In this document: positions 9,129 to 17,962 of the stretch, piece after piece
Layout of the letters: each line of letters begins with the position of its first letter
How positions within the stretch are numbered: the stretch's first letter is position 1
Assembly: GCA_900637705.1 (NCBI GenBank)
Contig: LR134390.1
Location: 372,001 to 436,000 of the forward strand
Direction of reading: 5' to 3'
Source of the DNA: Fusobacterium varium
GTDB taxonomy: Bacteria > Fusobacteriota > Fusobacteriia > Fusobacteriales > Fusobacteriaceae
DNA length: 64,000 nucleotides
Program-made: the position numbers and the translations under genes
Notes under the pieces: model-generated
The model's database searches: none
What the model saw: the letters and a program-made list of their open reading frames with translations, nothing else
Told to the model about the DNA's origin: nothing

Positions 9129-9182
9129 AAGGAGTTGTTCAAATAAATGATTAAAAATCATCAATTTGCAACAACCCCTTTT
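9129..9182. terminator. Bidirectional terminator, copy A of a dispersed repeat
   Basis: GGAGTTGTT (from 9131) pairs with AACAACCCC (to 9178) and an inner ATGATT pairs with AATCAT. Runs of A on the left and T on the right serve both strands. It lies between convergent ends at 9076 and 9194. The same sequence with about four changes recurs at 59375-59421, also between convergent genes. Confidence 0.8.
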
Positions 9183-9193
9183 CTTTTAAAAAA

Positions 9194-10516
9194 TCAGAAG
9201 AAAATCTTTTGTCCAATGAAAGACCAAAGGAAAATGTATACAAGAATAGCCATTGATACACACCAACCAGATATAAGCATAGCTTTAATATTTTTTGAAC
9301 GTGCTATTCCCATTTGTCCAACCATATTGGCTGTAGGATAGACATTTGTAGTTATTCTTGAAGCAGCAATCAAAGCTATGGCCCACATTTCCATAGGTAG
9401 ACCTATTTTATTAACAAGATCTATAAATAAATCATTTGTAATTTTAAGCTGAGCAACAACAGCACCATCTACTCCAAATCCTCCTACCAAGCTTCCCATC
9501 ATCATAACAGTTAAAGAATTAGGATTAGGGAAAATACTTAATAGGAATTTAGAAAGAGCTTCAAATCCACCACTTACAACTATTAAATTAATAAAAGGTT
9601 CGAGAAGTATAAACAGCAGATACATTTCTGTCATTTTTCCCATACCTTGTGCCATTTCTCCTATTATTGCATCTAATTTCATTTTTGAAGATACACCTAA
9701 AATAAGTGCAAGAAGAATAATAAATAATATAACATAGTTGGTTCCTTGTTTAGTGATTATTCCATATATTATAAATAAAATAAAGCTTATAAGGAAAATA
9801 ATAGTTGTTCTTTTTTGAGCAGCAGTAGGGGTAAATTCTTCTATTATCTCTATATTTTCATATTTTTCTCCTTTAGCTTTTGTACTTTTTTGTATTCTTT
9901 GTGCAACAAAATATGTAATAATAATCCAGATTATTCCATAGGGAATGGCAGCCCATATCATCATTTTTCCATATGATAATCCTGTAATAGCCATAAGCCC
10001 TATAACAGGAGGAGTAAAAGGCCCCCATATCAAACCAGTTTCTCCCATTGCTTGAAAGATAACTCCTACAGTACTTGGAGTGATTCCAACAGCAGCAACA
10101 ATTGGTATTATAATAGGAGCAATTATAGCATTTCCTCCAGCCAATGTACCCAATAAAGCAACTATAACAAGAGAACAAATCATTGTAACTACAATTCCTT
10201 TTTTTTCACTATTTACACCTATTTTATTGACTATCCAGTAAACAATAGTTTTAGCAACTCCACTTTTTGTCATCACATAACCAAGTCCACTTCCCAGCAT
10301 AATTATAAGACCAATTATTCCTAGAAAAGAACCAGTAGCTTTAGCAATCATGGTAGAAATACTTGAGATAGACTGTCCAGTGAGTATGCAACCAGCAGTT
10401 AATCCAACAGCTACAGCAGTAGTAGCTTTGTATCCTTTAAAAACAAGGATTAGATAAAGAATAAGAGGTATTAATCCCAAAAGTGATGGTGAATGAATAA
10501 GTGACCAGCTTCCCAT
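9194..10516 (-). CDS. Ion-transporter-superfamily permease (NhaC/GntP-like), D-aminoacylase operon
   Basis: A 440-residue protein with about 11-12 membrane segments and the glycine-rich repeats of Na+/H+ antiporter- or gluconate-type permeases (SGLGYVMTKSG, TLAGGNAIIAPIII, GLIWGPFTPPVIG). The last is in the middle re-entrant region expected for the fold. GGAGGGG precedes the ATG at 10516. It starts 15 bases after the D-aminoacylase stop and is the last gene before the terminator at 9129-9182, so it probably brings in N-acyl-D-amino acids or exports a product. The substrate is inferred from the neighbour only. Confidence 0.7.
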   Translation of the reverse strand: MGSWSLIHSPSLLGLIPLILYLILVFKGYKATTAVAVGLTAGCILTGQSISSISTMIAKATGSFLGIIGLIIMLGSGLGYVMTKSGVAKTIVYWIVNKIGVNSEKKGIVVTMICSLVIVALLGTLAGGNAIIAPIIIPIVAAVGITPSTVGVIFQAMGETGLIWGPFTPPVIGLMAITGLSYGKMMIWAAIPYGIIWIIITYFVAQRIQKSTKAKGEKYENIEIIEEFTPTAAQKRTTIIFLISFILFIIYGIITKQGTNYVILFIILLALILGVSSKMKLDAIIGEMAQGMGKMTEMYLLFILLEPFINLIVVSGGFEALSKFLLSIFPNPNSLTVMMMGSLVGGFGVDGAVVAQLKITNDLFIDLVNKIGLPMEMWAIALIAASRITTNVYPTANMVGQMGIARSKNIKAMLISGWCVSMAILVYIFLWSFIGQKIFF

Positions 10517-10531
10517 AAAATCCCCTCCAAG

Positions 10532-12109
10532 TTAAATTATTTTTCCATTAGTTATTTGAGTATAAATTCCATTTTCTATAGCTATTTTTCCATTTACTAT
10601 TACATAATCTATTCCAGAAGGTTTTTTAAAAGGAGTATTAAAAGTAGAGTTATCTTTTACTTTTTCAAAATCCAGTATAGTTATGTCAGCAAAAGCTCCC
10701 TCTTTAATAATTCCTCTATTTTCTACATTAAAAACCTTAGCTGGAAGTGAAGTTATTTTTTTAAGAGCTTCTTCAATAGAAAGAAATTTTTTTTCTCTTA
10801 CTATTTCTAAAAATTTAGGGAAAGTACCAAAATTTCTTGGGTGAGGAAAACCAAATCCTTCTGGAGATTCTACAGGATAGGAATATCCATCACTGGCTAT
10901 TATTCCATATTTTTGTTTCATTATATTTTCTACATCATTTTCACTCATTGAGAAATAAATAGCACTTATTTTTCCAGTAGATTCTTTTATAAGTTTAACA
11001 ACACACTGTTCTGGAGAAAGATTCCACATTTTGCTTATATCTAAAAGATTTTTTCCTTCAGCTTCTTTAAATTTTTCTATAACAGATGCAACAATAACTC
11101 GATCAGCTCCACCTCTTTTTTCTATTTTATCACTAATTTGAGTAAGAAGGGATTTATCATTGATATCTAGTTTTTCTATCATAGCTTTTAATCCAACAGC
11201 AAATAAATTTGAAGGAATAAGTACAAAGAGACTTGTAGCAGAAGCAGTGTAAGGATATTGATCAAAAGAAATCTGAACACCATTATTTCTTGCTTCATTT
11301 ACCATTTCTATCAGCTTGCTGGAAGTGTTCCATAGAGGTTTGTACATTATTTTAAAATGAGATATTTCAACTTTTGCACCACTTTCTTTAGCTATAAAAA
11401 TCATTTCTTCAACTGATTCCTGAACCTTTTCACCTTCATTTCTCATATGAAAAACTGCTACTTTGTTATATTTTTTTATGACTTTCAACATTTCAATTAT
11501 TTCTTTAGAATAAGTAAAAGAACCAGGAGGGTAAATAAGTCCAAAAGAGATTCCATATGCTCCAGCTTTTAATTCTTCTTCAAGAAGAAATTGCATTTTT
11601 TCTATTTCTTCCTGTGTAGCCTCTCTGTCATCAAATCCCATAACAGCTATTCTAATAGTACCCCCACCAATAAGATAGCCTTGATTTATGTTAAAGGGAT
11701 ATGATTCCATTAATTTTTTTAATTTACCAAGGGAATTGATATTTTCAAAATCAAAATTTTTATCTGATACAGAAAGATTATCACTCATATATTTTTTTGT
11801 AAGCTCTACAGTTTTCTTTGATGAAGGGACAGGTCCAATACCACAGTTGCCATTTATTTCTGTAGTAACCCCTTGATAAAGCTTACTATTATAATTTGCT
11901 CCTAACAAAGGAATAAGATCAGAGTGACCATGAACATCAATAAAACCAGGAGATACATATTTATTAGAAGCATCAATAATTTTTTTGCCTTCAATAGGCA
12001 ATTCCGTTATAGTCATAATTTTGTCATTAGTAATACCAATGTTTAATTTTTTACTAACTTCATCATTACCATTAAAAACTTTTCCATTTAAAATAACTAA
12101 ATCGTACAT
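10532..12109 (-). CDS. N-acyl-D-amino-acid deacylase (D-aminoacylase)
   Basis: A 525-residue amidohydrolase that releases D-amino acids from N-acyl forms; related enzymes act on N-acyl-D-Glu, D-Asp or neutral residues. Start is the ATG at 12107-12109 after AAGGGGGAATG; the open frame continues upstream through a hairpin but without family sequence. Metal ligands His60 and His62 in GFIDVHGHSDL, Cys89 in GNCGIG (the D-aminoacylase bridging cysteine), VEISHFKIM and the Asp of IIASDGYSYP are visible. The permease follows 15 bases later; a DUF3870-like gene precedes it. The upstream hairpin with a T run implies that read-through or attenuation sets expression. Confidence 0.9.
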   Translation of the reverse strand: MYDLVILNGKVFNGNDEVSKKLNIGITNDKIMTITELPIEGKKIIDASNKYVSPGFIDVHGHSDLIPLLGANYNSKLYQGVTTEINGNCGIGPVPSSKKTVELTKKYMSDNLSVSDKNFDFENINSLGKLKKLMESYPFNINQGYLIGGGTIRIAVMGFDDREATQEEIEKMQFLLEEELKAGAYGISFGLIYPPGSFTYSKEIIEMLKVIKKYNKVAVFHMRNEGEKVQESVEEMIFIAKESGAKVEISHFKIMYKPLWNTSSKLIEMVNEARNNGVQISFDQYPYTASATSLFVLIPSNLFAVGLKAMIEKLDINDKSLLTQISDKIEKRGGADRVIVASVIEKFKEAEGKNLLDISKMWNLSPEQCVVKLIKESTGKISAIYFSMSENDVENIMKQKYGIIASDGYSYPVESPEGFGFPHPRNFGTFPKFLEIVREKKFLSIEEALKKITSLPAKVFNVENRGIIKEGAFADITILDFEKVKDNSTFNTPFKKPSGIDYVIVNGKIAIENGIYTQITNGKII

Positions 12110-12132
12110 ACTGCATTCCCCCTTATTATAAA

Positions 12133-12183
12133 AATAAAAAAATCCAAAATTCAACCAGTAACATCTACAGGTGGAATTTTGGA
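12133..12183 (-). terminator. Terminator or attenuator in the D-aminoacylase leader
   Basis: On the minus strand TCCAAAATTC (12174-12183) pairs perfectly with GAATTTTGGA (12143-12152) and is followed by seven T. A second imperfect pairing (ACCTGTA with TTACTGGT) lies in the loop. It stands between the DUF3870-like gene and the deacylase, only 24 bases before the deacylase start, leaving no room for a promoter in between. Confidence 0.7.
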
Positions 12184-12242
12184 CCTCATTTGTGTGAGCA
12201 AATAAGTGTATAAAAATTCTCATTATATCTTTTCATATTTTT

Positions 12243-12533
12243 TTAGAGCATCTTTATAAGCTGTAATGAGAGCTTTTTGAGATCTTCCAAAATATTTTTT
12301 TCAAATTCATTAATAATTATATCTTGATCTTTAATAAAATTCTTTCCTATGAATAAAGATTTTATGAATCTGTTGCTCAGCTCCAAAATCATTGTAGCCT
12401 CAACATCAATTATTTCATTGGTGTTTTTATCAATTAAGAATCCAATAAATAACATATTGTAATTTTTAGTTATAGCATTATCAAAGTTTGTTTTAGAAAC
12501 ACCTAAAATATAGATACAATTATTATTTATCAT
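12243..12533 (-). CDS. Small DUF3870-like protein upstream of D-aminoacylase
   Basis: The likely start is the ATG at 12531-12533 with GGAG 11 bases upstream; a TTG at 12569 would add 12 residues without a better site. The 96-residue product reads MINNNCIYILGVSKTNFDNAI, then YNMLFIGFLIDKNTNEIIDVEATMILELS and FIKSLFIGKNF. This pattern resembles DUF3870, a family of unknown function that I recall near catabolic amidohydrolases; that assignment is from memory. There is no signal peptide or membrane segment. It is first in the operon, behind a near-consensus promoter. It might regulate or help the deacylase, but nothing shows this. Confidence 0.65.
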   Translation of the reverse strand: MINNNCIYILGVSKTNFDNAITKNYNMLFIGFLIDKNTNEIIDVEATMILELSNRFIKSLFIGKNFIKDQDIIINEFEKNILEDLKKLSLQLIKML

Positions 12534-12617
12534 GAATAATTCAACTCCAATAATTATATTTTCAATCAATTATCTCTTGAAAAATTATAAAAACATTATA
12601 TAGCATTTTCTAATTTA

Positions 12618-12645
12618 AGTATATAACATTTTCTTTTTTTGTCAA
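12618..12645 (-). promoter_or_regulatory. Strong sigma-70 promoter of the DUF3870/D-aminoacylase operon
   Basis: On the minus strand TTGACA (12640-12645), a 16-base spacer and TATACT (12618-12623). It lies 85 bases before the chosen start at 12533. Confidence 0.8.
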
Positions 12646-12664
12646 TAAATTAAAATATAAAATA

Positions 12665-12709
12665 ATAAAAAAATGGAGGAAATCCAACTGTTGAACCTCT
12701 CCCCATTTT
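12665..12709 (-). terminator. Terminator after ridA
   Basis: AAAATGG...GGTTCAAC and GTTGGATT...CCATTTT form an imperfect hairpin followed by T7 on the minus strand, beginning 10 bases after the ridA stop. Confidence 0.6.
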
Positions 12710-12718
12710 CATGTATTA

Positions 12719-13096
12719 CTATTTTACAGCAATAACTTCTATTTCAACTTTTACATCTTTTGGAAGTCTAGCAACTTCAACACATGCTCTTGCAGGTTTT
12801 ACATCTCCTAGATATTCAGCATAAACTTCATTTACAGCTGCGAAATCGTTCATATCTTTAATGAAAACTCCAGCTCTTACTACATCTTTAAAAGTATATC
12901 CAGCAGCTTCAAGAATAGCTTTTATATTTTCTAGAGATTGTTTAGTCTGAGCTTTTACACAGTCAGAAACTAAAGTCATTGTTTCTGGAACAAATGGAAT
13001 TTGTCCAGATACATAAAGAGTTCCATTTACTTCAATAGCTTGTGAATATGGTCCTAAAGCAGCAGGTGCTTTTTCAGTGTGAATTATTTTTTTCAT
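12719..13096 (-). CDS. ridA: RidA family enamine/imine deaminase
   Basis: The 125-residue protein carries the family signature ([17 protein letters not shown] at the start, [19 protein letters not shown] near the end with the substrate-binding arginine). RidA hydrolyses reactive enamines and imines made by amino-acid lyases and related enzymes to keto acids and ammonia. GGAGGAAAATC sets the ATG. It starts 16 bases after the hydantoinase and is the second gene behind the sigma-54 promoter at 14492-14507, so here it probably serves purine/hydantoin breakdown, where aminoacrylate- or ureido-type intermediates may arise. Confidence 0.92.
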   Translation of the reverse strand: MKKIIHTEKAPAALGPYSQAIEVNGTLYVSGQIPFVPETMTLVSDCVKAQTKQSLENIKAILEAAGYTFKDVVRAGVFIKDMNDFAAVNEVYAEYLGDVKPARACVEVARLPKDVKVEIEVIAVK

Positions 13097-13112
13097 GATT
13101 TTCCTCCTGATT

Positions 13113-14448
13113 TTATATTCTTTTTATAAACTTGCCAGATGATTTTTGGATAAGTTCATTATTTTTTATTATTATATTTCCTCTCAATATTACTGTATCC
13201 ACTACAGCTGAAAGAGGAAAGTTGTCATAACAGCTGTATTTAGCAGCAGTATGTACATTTTTAATTTTTGCATCTTTCTTTTCAAATATTACTATATCAG
13301 CATCACTGCCTTCTGTCAATATACCTTTTTTAGGAAATAACCCAAATATTTTAGCAGGGTTTTCGCAGACTGTTTTAAGAAATATTTCTACTGAAAGCCT
13401 GTCATTGATAACTTCGTTAAAAAGTAAAGGAACTCTTTCTTCTACACCAGGAATACCATTGGGGCATAGTTTGAAATCAGTTTTTCCTTTTGCTTTATCT
13501 TCTAAAGTAAAAGAGCAATGATCAGTTGCTATGACATCTATTTTTTTATTAATTAAAGAATCTTTTATGTATTTTGTATCTTCTTTTTTCTTAAGGGTGG
13601 ACTAAGTATGAAATCAAGTCCATTTTTTTCCAAATATTTTTCTTCTGTAAGAAAAATATATTGAGGACAAGATTCAACAAAAAATTTTACACCTTTTTTT
13701 CTAAAATCTTCAATTATTTTCATTGATTCTTTAGAAGAAATATGTACTAGATAGAGTTTTTCAAAACCAGTTATTTCAGCATAAGAAAGAAGTTTGTATA
13801 CAGAGCCTCCCTCGATAAAATCTGGTCTTGATTCAGCATGATATATAGGGGCAAGTTTATTTTCTTTTGTAAATTTCTTTCTTAAAAATTCAATTCCTTT
13901 ATCATCTTCAGAATGAACACATACAACCATATCTAATTTTTTTGCAGATTCAAACATTTTTAGAACATCATCATCAGTCATTTTATAGGCATATGTCATA
14001 TAGATTTTGACACTATTTATTCCCCTTTTTTTTAAGCTTTCCATTTGTGAAAATATATCTTCATAGACTTCTTGTACAACACCATGAAAAGAATAATCTA
14101 TATTTGAATCTTCAGCATATTTCATATATTTATTTATCTGATATTCTAAATTACAACCTTTAGGACCAAATCCGGGATGGTCCACTATACATGTAGTTCC
14201 ACCAAAAGCAGCAGCAGTAGTTCCAGTATAAAAATTATCAGCTGAAACTATACCTACATCAATGTTAAAATGAGTATGAACATCAATCCCCCCTGGAATA
14301 ATATATTTTCCTTGAGCATTTAATATGTTGCTGCAAATAGTTTCAGAAATATTTTTATCTATTTTTTTATTATTTCATTTTCTATTAAAATATCAAGTTT
14401 TTCAATTTTATTTCCAATGAGAACATTTCCATTTTTTATCAAAAACAT
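13113..14448 (-). CDS. hyuA: D-hydantoinase/dihydropyrimidinase, HyuA/YgeZ-like (frame broken twice)
   Basis: The cyclic-amidohydrolase gene starts at the ATG 14446-14448 after GGAGGAT. Two breaks, in T7 at 14362-14368 and T6 at 13584-13589, are each repaired by one base, giving about 445 residues, normal for the family. Visible sites are [10 protein letters not shown] (metal ligands), [11 protein letters not shown] (lysine normally carboxylated to bridge the metals), [17 protein letters not shown] and [10 protein letters not shown]. It would open hydantoin-like or dihydropyrimidine rings. Its place beside a sigma-54 activator and ssnA parallels E. coli hyuA in the ygeV/ssnA/xdhD region, so a role in purine breakdown is inferred. 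The breaks are more likely sequence errors than decay. Confidence 0.82.
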
Positions 14449-14491
14449 AAAATCCTCCTCAACATCAATTTTTAATTTTGATTATATAATA

Positions 14492-14507
14492 AGCAATTTC
14501 TATGCCA
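14492..14507 (-). promoter_or_regulatory. Sigma-54 promoter of hydantoinase-ridA
   Basis: Minus-strand TGGCATAGAAATTGCT has GG and GC exactly 10 bases apart, the -24/-12 spacing of sigma-54. It lies 44 bases before the hyuA start and differs at only three positions from the ssnA promoter at 16561-16576. The intergenic gap holds no obvious activator site. Confidence 0.85.
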
Positions 14508-14578
14508 AAATTAAAATTTTAAGAAAATAATTTTTAATAGAATATATGTGAGATTATAGTTATGTTTTTATAAATATT

Positions 14579-16339
14579 TTATATTTCATTTAATTTATAT
14601 TTATCTATTTTTCTATAGAGTGTAGCAATTCCTATTCCAAGTTTGCTGGCAGCTTTATTTTTACAGTTAGAATCATCTTTGTATAATTTTAAAGCTTTTT
14701 TTATAAGCGTTTTTTCCATCTCTTCAATGGTACATATATCATCGTTCTCATTAAAAGATATGTAATCAGTATTTTTGATATTTTCATTATTTTTAAGAAT
14801 ATTATCATATAACATATTTTTAGTTATTCTTCCAGAATCATCAGCCATGTTTACCATAAATTCTATAATATTTTCAAGTTCTCTGACATTTCCTGGCCAA
14901 GAATAATTTTTTAGTATTTCTTTTACATCATCATCTATAGTATGTACATATTTATTAAAAATATTATTATATTTCTCTATAAGCTTATCTATAATAAGAA
15001 AAAGATCTTGATCTCTTTCACATAAAGGTGGAATTTCAATAGGAATTACATTTAATCTATAGTATAAATCCTCTCTGAATTTATTTTCTTCTACCATCTT
15101 TTTTAAATCCATATTAGTGGCAGCAATAACTCTTAAATCTAGATTAATAAGTTTATTTGAACCTATTCTGACTAAAGTTCTTTCTTGGAGTACTCTTAAA
15201 AGTTTTACTTGCAAAGAGTAAGGCATTTCCCCTATTTCATCTAAAAATATATCTCCAGTATTAGCAAGTTCAAATTTTCCTACTCTTCCTTCTGAACTAG
15301 CTCCACTAAATGCCCCTTTTACATAACCAAAAAGCTCACTTTCTAAAAGAGAATCAGGAATAGCACCACAGTTGATGGCTATAAAAGGTCTGTTTTTTCT
15401 TTCACCACTATCATGAATAGCTCTAGCCACAAGCTCTTTTCCTGTTCCACTTTTTCCTGTTATTAATACAGTAGATTTAGTGTCTGCTATTTTTCTTATT
15501 TTATTTTTTAAATTCTGCATAACTTCTGATTCACCAATTATAGCATCTAAAGCACATGAAGTATTTGAATTTTTCATATTTTTGGGGATTTCAGTGTTCA
15601 CATTATCAAAAATAAATATATTATAGGCTTTTTCATTTATTGAAGAAATTGGAATAGAGATACCAACCATATTGAAATATTTATCATCAATTGTTATTTC
15701 AAATATATCTTTTCCTAGAATAGTAAGTTTTTTTGATATAATATTAACTTGTTTTGAACTATAGTCTGCTCCTAATTTTAAAGTTTTCATAGCAGGTTGA
15801 TTTGCATTGATAATGTAATTATTAACATCTAAAGAAAGGACACACTTGTCCATGTTATTTAGTATTTGTTTAAAAATATCATTTACTTCTTGAGTTTTTA
15901 TTTCATTCTGATATTCATATACTTTTCCAGATATAAAATCTCCTATTTGTTCAAGAAATTTAAGGTATGAGTCAAGATTATTAAGAACTTTATTTTTTTG
16001 TAAGTCTGTAGTACAAATAAGACCTATTACACCAATAACTTCTTCTTTATATAGTATGGGAGAAGAGAGTTCTAATTTTTCTTTACATTCTTTTTTATAA
16101 TTGCATTTTTTACAAAGCTCATGTTTTTTTGGTTCTTTAATTAAAAGGCTTTTTTTTGTTTTGATTACTTCTTTGTATACTACACCACTTACTATTTCAT
16201 TGTTTTTATCTTTAAATAAGCCAGTTCCAGCTATTCTTACAAGTTCATTATCGACTATTTCAACTTCAGCTTCTATGATATTGGCTATTATATTAGCATA
16301 TTTTTTTACATGATTTTCTATTTTTTTCAATTTAGACAT
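14579..16339 (-). CDS. Sigma-54-dependent activator of the purine/hydantoin genes (YgeV-like)
   Basis: The 586-residue enhancer-binding protein has an N-terminal sensor (about 1-140, GAF-like, with Cys76, Cys79 and Cys85), a PAS-like region (about 150-250), an AAA+ domain (about 265-500) and a C-terminal Fis-type helix-turn-helix (NKAASKLGIGIATLYRKI). Walker A is GKSGTGKE (295-302), the sigma-54 contact loop GAFSGA (342-347) and Walker B DIFLDE (363-368), all intact. It stands between two sigma-54 promoters and reads away from the ssnA one, across paired palindromes at 16423-16465. The E. coli counterpart in the same context is YgeV (UacR); orthology is inferred from context. Confidence 0.93.
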   Translation of the reverse strand: MSKLKKIENHVKKYANIIANIIEAEVEIVDNELVRIAGTGLFKDKNNEIVSGVVYKEVIKTKKSLLIKEPKKHELCKKCNYKKECKEKLELSSPILYKEEVIGVIGLICTTDLQKNKVLNNLDSYLKFLEQIGDFISGKVYEYQNEIKTQEVNDIFKQILNNMDKCVLSLDVNNYIINANQPAMKTLKLGADYSSKQVNIISKKLTILGKDIFEITIDDKYFNMVGISIPISSINEKAYNIFIFDNVNTEIPKNMKNSNTSCALDAIIGESEVMQNLKNKIRKIADTKSTVLITGKSGTGKELVARAIHDSGERKNRPFIAINCGAIPDSLLESELFGYVKGAFSGASSEGRVGKFELANTGDIFLDEIGEMPYSLQVKLLRVLQERTLVRIGSNKLINLDLRVIAATNMDLKKMVEENKFREDLYYRLNVIPIEIPPLCERDQDLFLIIDKLIEKYNNIFNKYVHTIDDDVKEILKNYSWPGNVRELENIIEFMVNMADDSGRITKNMLYDNILKNNENIKNTDYISFNENDDICTIEEMEKTLIKKALKLYKDDSNCKNKAASKLGIGIATLYRKIDKYKLNEI

Positions 16340-16386
16340 TTATGACCTCCATAAAAGAGCAGTTATGATTATTGACACTTTTGAGT

Positions 16387-16392
16387 ATTATA
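16387..16392 (-). promoter_or_regulatory. Extended -10 of the activator's own promoter
   Basis: Minus-strand TGTTATAAT supplies TATAAT with an upstream TG, 48 bases before the activator start. The -35 is poor. The palindromes at 16423-16465 lie 31 or more bases upstream, so the activator may also affect its own gene. Confidence 0.5.
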
Positions 16393-16422
16393 ACATATAT
16401 TTTGTAAAACTTAAATGAATGC

Positions 16423-16465
16423 TTATCAAAATGATAATTATTTTTTATCATTATGATAATGATAA
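16423..16465. promoter_or_regulatory. Upstream activating sites for the sigma-54 activator
   Basis: TTATCA-AAA-TGATAA (16423-16437) and TTATCATTATGATAA (16445-16459, a perfect palindrome) are centred 22 bases apart, two helix turns, with a further TGATAA half-site at 16460-16465. They lie about 110-140 bases upstream of the ssnA -24 element, the usual distance for enhancer-binding proteins. Confidence 0.8.
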
Positions 16466-16560
16466 ACTTTTTTTAAATATATTTTATAAAATTTAAATGA
16501 TTTTTATATTAATCTTTAAAAATTAAGTAAATATGAAAGATTTTTATAATTTTATTAGAT

Positions 16561-16576
16561 TGGCATACATATTGCT
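16561..16576 (+). promoter_or_regulatory. Sigma-54 promoter of ssnA operon
   Basis: TGGCATACATATTGCT has GG at 16562-16563 and GC at 16574-16575, the exact -24/-12 arrangement. Transcription would begin near 16587, about 28 bases before the ssnA start. Confidence 0.92.
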
Positions 16577-16614
16577 TCTAAAGTTAACAAGTAAATAACA
16601 CAGGAGGGAATATT

Positions 16615-17909
16615 TTGATATTAATTAATGGAAGAATAATAACTCAAGATATCGAAAGACCATATATTGAAAATGGAAGTATAGTAATAAAAGGAGAAAG
16701 GATAGTAGATTTAGGTAATACTGAAGATATGATAAAAAATATCCAGAAGAAGAAATAGAAGATGTAAATGGAAAGGTTATAATGTCTGGACTTATAAATA
16801 CACATCATCATATTTATAGTGCATTTGCCAGAGGAATGAAATCTAATGCTCCATCAAAAGATTTTATAGAGATACTTGAAAATCTTTGGTGGAAATTAGA
16901 TAAAAAACTAAATTTAGAAGATGTTGAATACAGTGCGCTCACAACATATATAGACTGTATAAAAAATGGAGTAACAACAGTATTTGATCATCATGCTAGT
17001 CCTTATGCTGTAACAGGAAGTCTTGAAGCTATAGCAGAGGCTGCTAAAAAATTAGGTGTAAGAACATGTTTATGTTATGAAGTTTCTGATAGAGATGGAA
17101 TAGAAATAATGGAAGAGGGAATAAAAGAAAATATTAATTTTATAAAGAAATATAATACTGACTCTCAAAATATGATAAAAGGAATGTTTGGGCTTCATGC
17201 TTCATTTACTCTTTCTGATGAAAGCTTAAGAAAGTGTGATAAAGAAATGAAAGGATTAAATGCAGGATATCATATACATACAGCAGAAGGAAAAGCTGAT
17301 TTAGAAGATTCTTTAAAAAAATATAATAAAAGAGTAATTGAAAGATTGAGAGAGTTTAATATTCTTGGAGATAAGACAATAGCAGTTCATTGTATTCATA
17401 TAGATGAAGAGGAAATGAATATTCTTAAAGATACAAAAACAAATGTAGTACATAATGCAGAATCTAATATGGGAAATGCAGTAGGGTGTTCACCGTTTTT
17501 AGAAATATTTGATAAAGGAATAAATATTGGAATAGGAACAGACGGGTATACAAGTGATATGTTTGAATCTATGAAAGTAGCTAATCTTATCCATAAACAT
17601 GAAAAGAAAAATCCAGCAGTTGCGTGGGTTGAAGTCCCAATAGCTTTATTTGAAAATAATAGAAAAATAGCTGAGAAATATTTTAAAGGGGATATAGGAA
17701 TAATTAAAGCTGGAGCTTTGGCAGATGTAATAGTGGTAGATTATGATCCTCTTACTCCTATAAATGAAAGCAATATCAATGGACATATACTTTTTGGTAT
17801 GATGGGCAGAAGTGTTGTAACAACTATAATTAATGGAAAAGTAATAATGAAAGAGAGAAAATTACTTACAGTAGAGGAAAAAGAATATTTGAATATTCAA
17901 GAAAAGTAG
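16615..17909 (+). CDS. ssnA: Aminohydrolase SsnA (frame broken at 16734-16739)
   Basis: A TTG start at 16615 follows AGGAGGG. Codons run to a stop near 16755, but one A added to the A6 run at 16734-16739 gives EDMIKKYPEEEIEDVNGKVIMSGLINTHHHIYSAFARG, restoring about 431 residues, as in SsnA (about 440). Metal-binding signatures are NTHHHIYS, GYHIHTAEG, IAVHCIHID, VVHNAESNMGNAVG and GIGTDGY. SsnA is a guanine-deaminase-like member of the amidohydrolase superfamily linked to selenium-dependent purine hydroxylases and anaerobic uric-acid/purine breakdown; its exact reaction is not certain. It is the first gene behind the sigma-54 promoter, followed by the purine permease. Confidence 0.9.
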
Positions 17910-17962
17910 CACAAAAATTATGGAATAGAATGTAATACAAATATGGGTTTGGGGGTATTTTA

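Noticed and set aside
12110-12223. N-terminal extension of the D-aminoacylase frame by 38 residues
   Set aside because: The extension has no family sequence, runs through a terminator hairpin, and the ATG at 12109 has a strong ribosome site.
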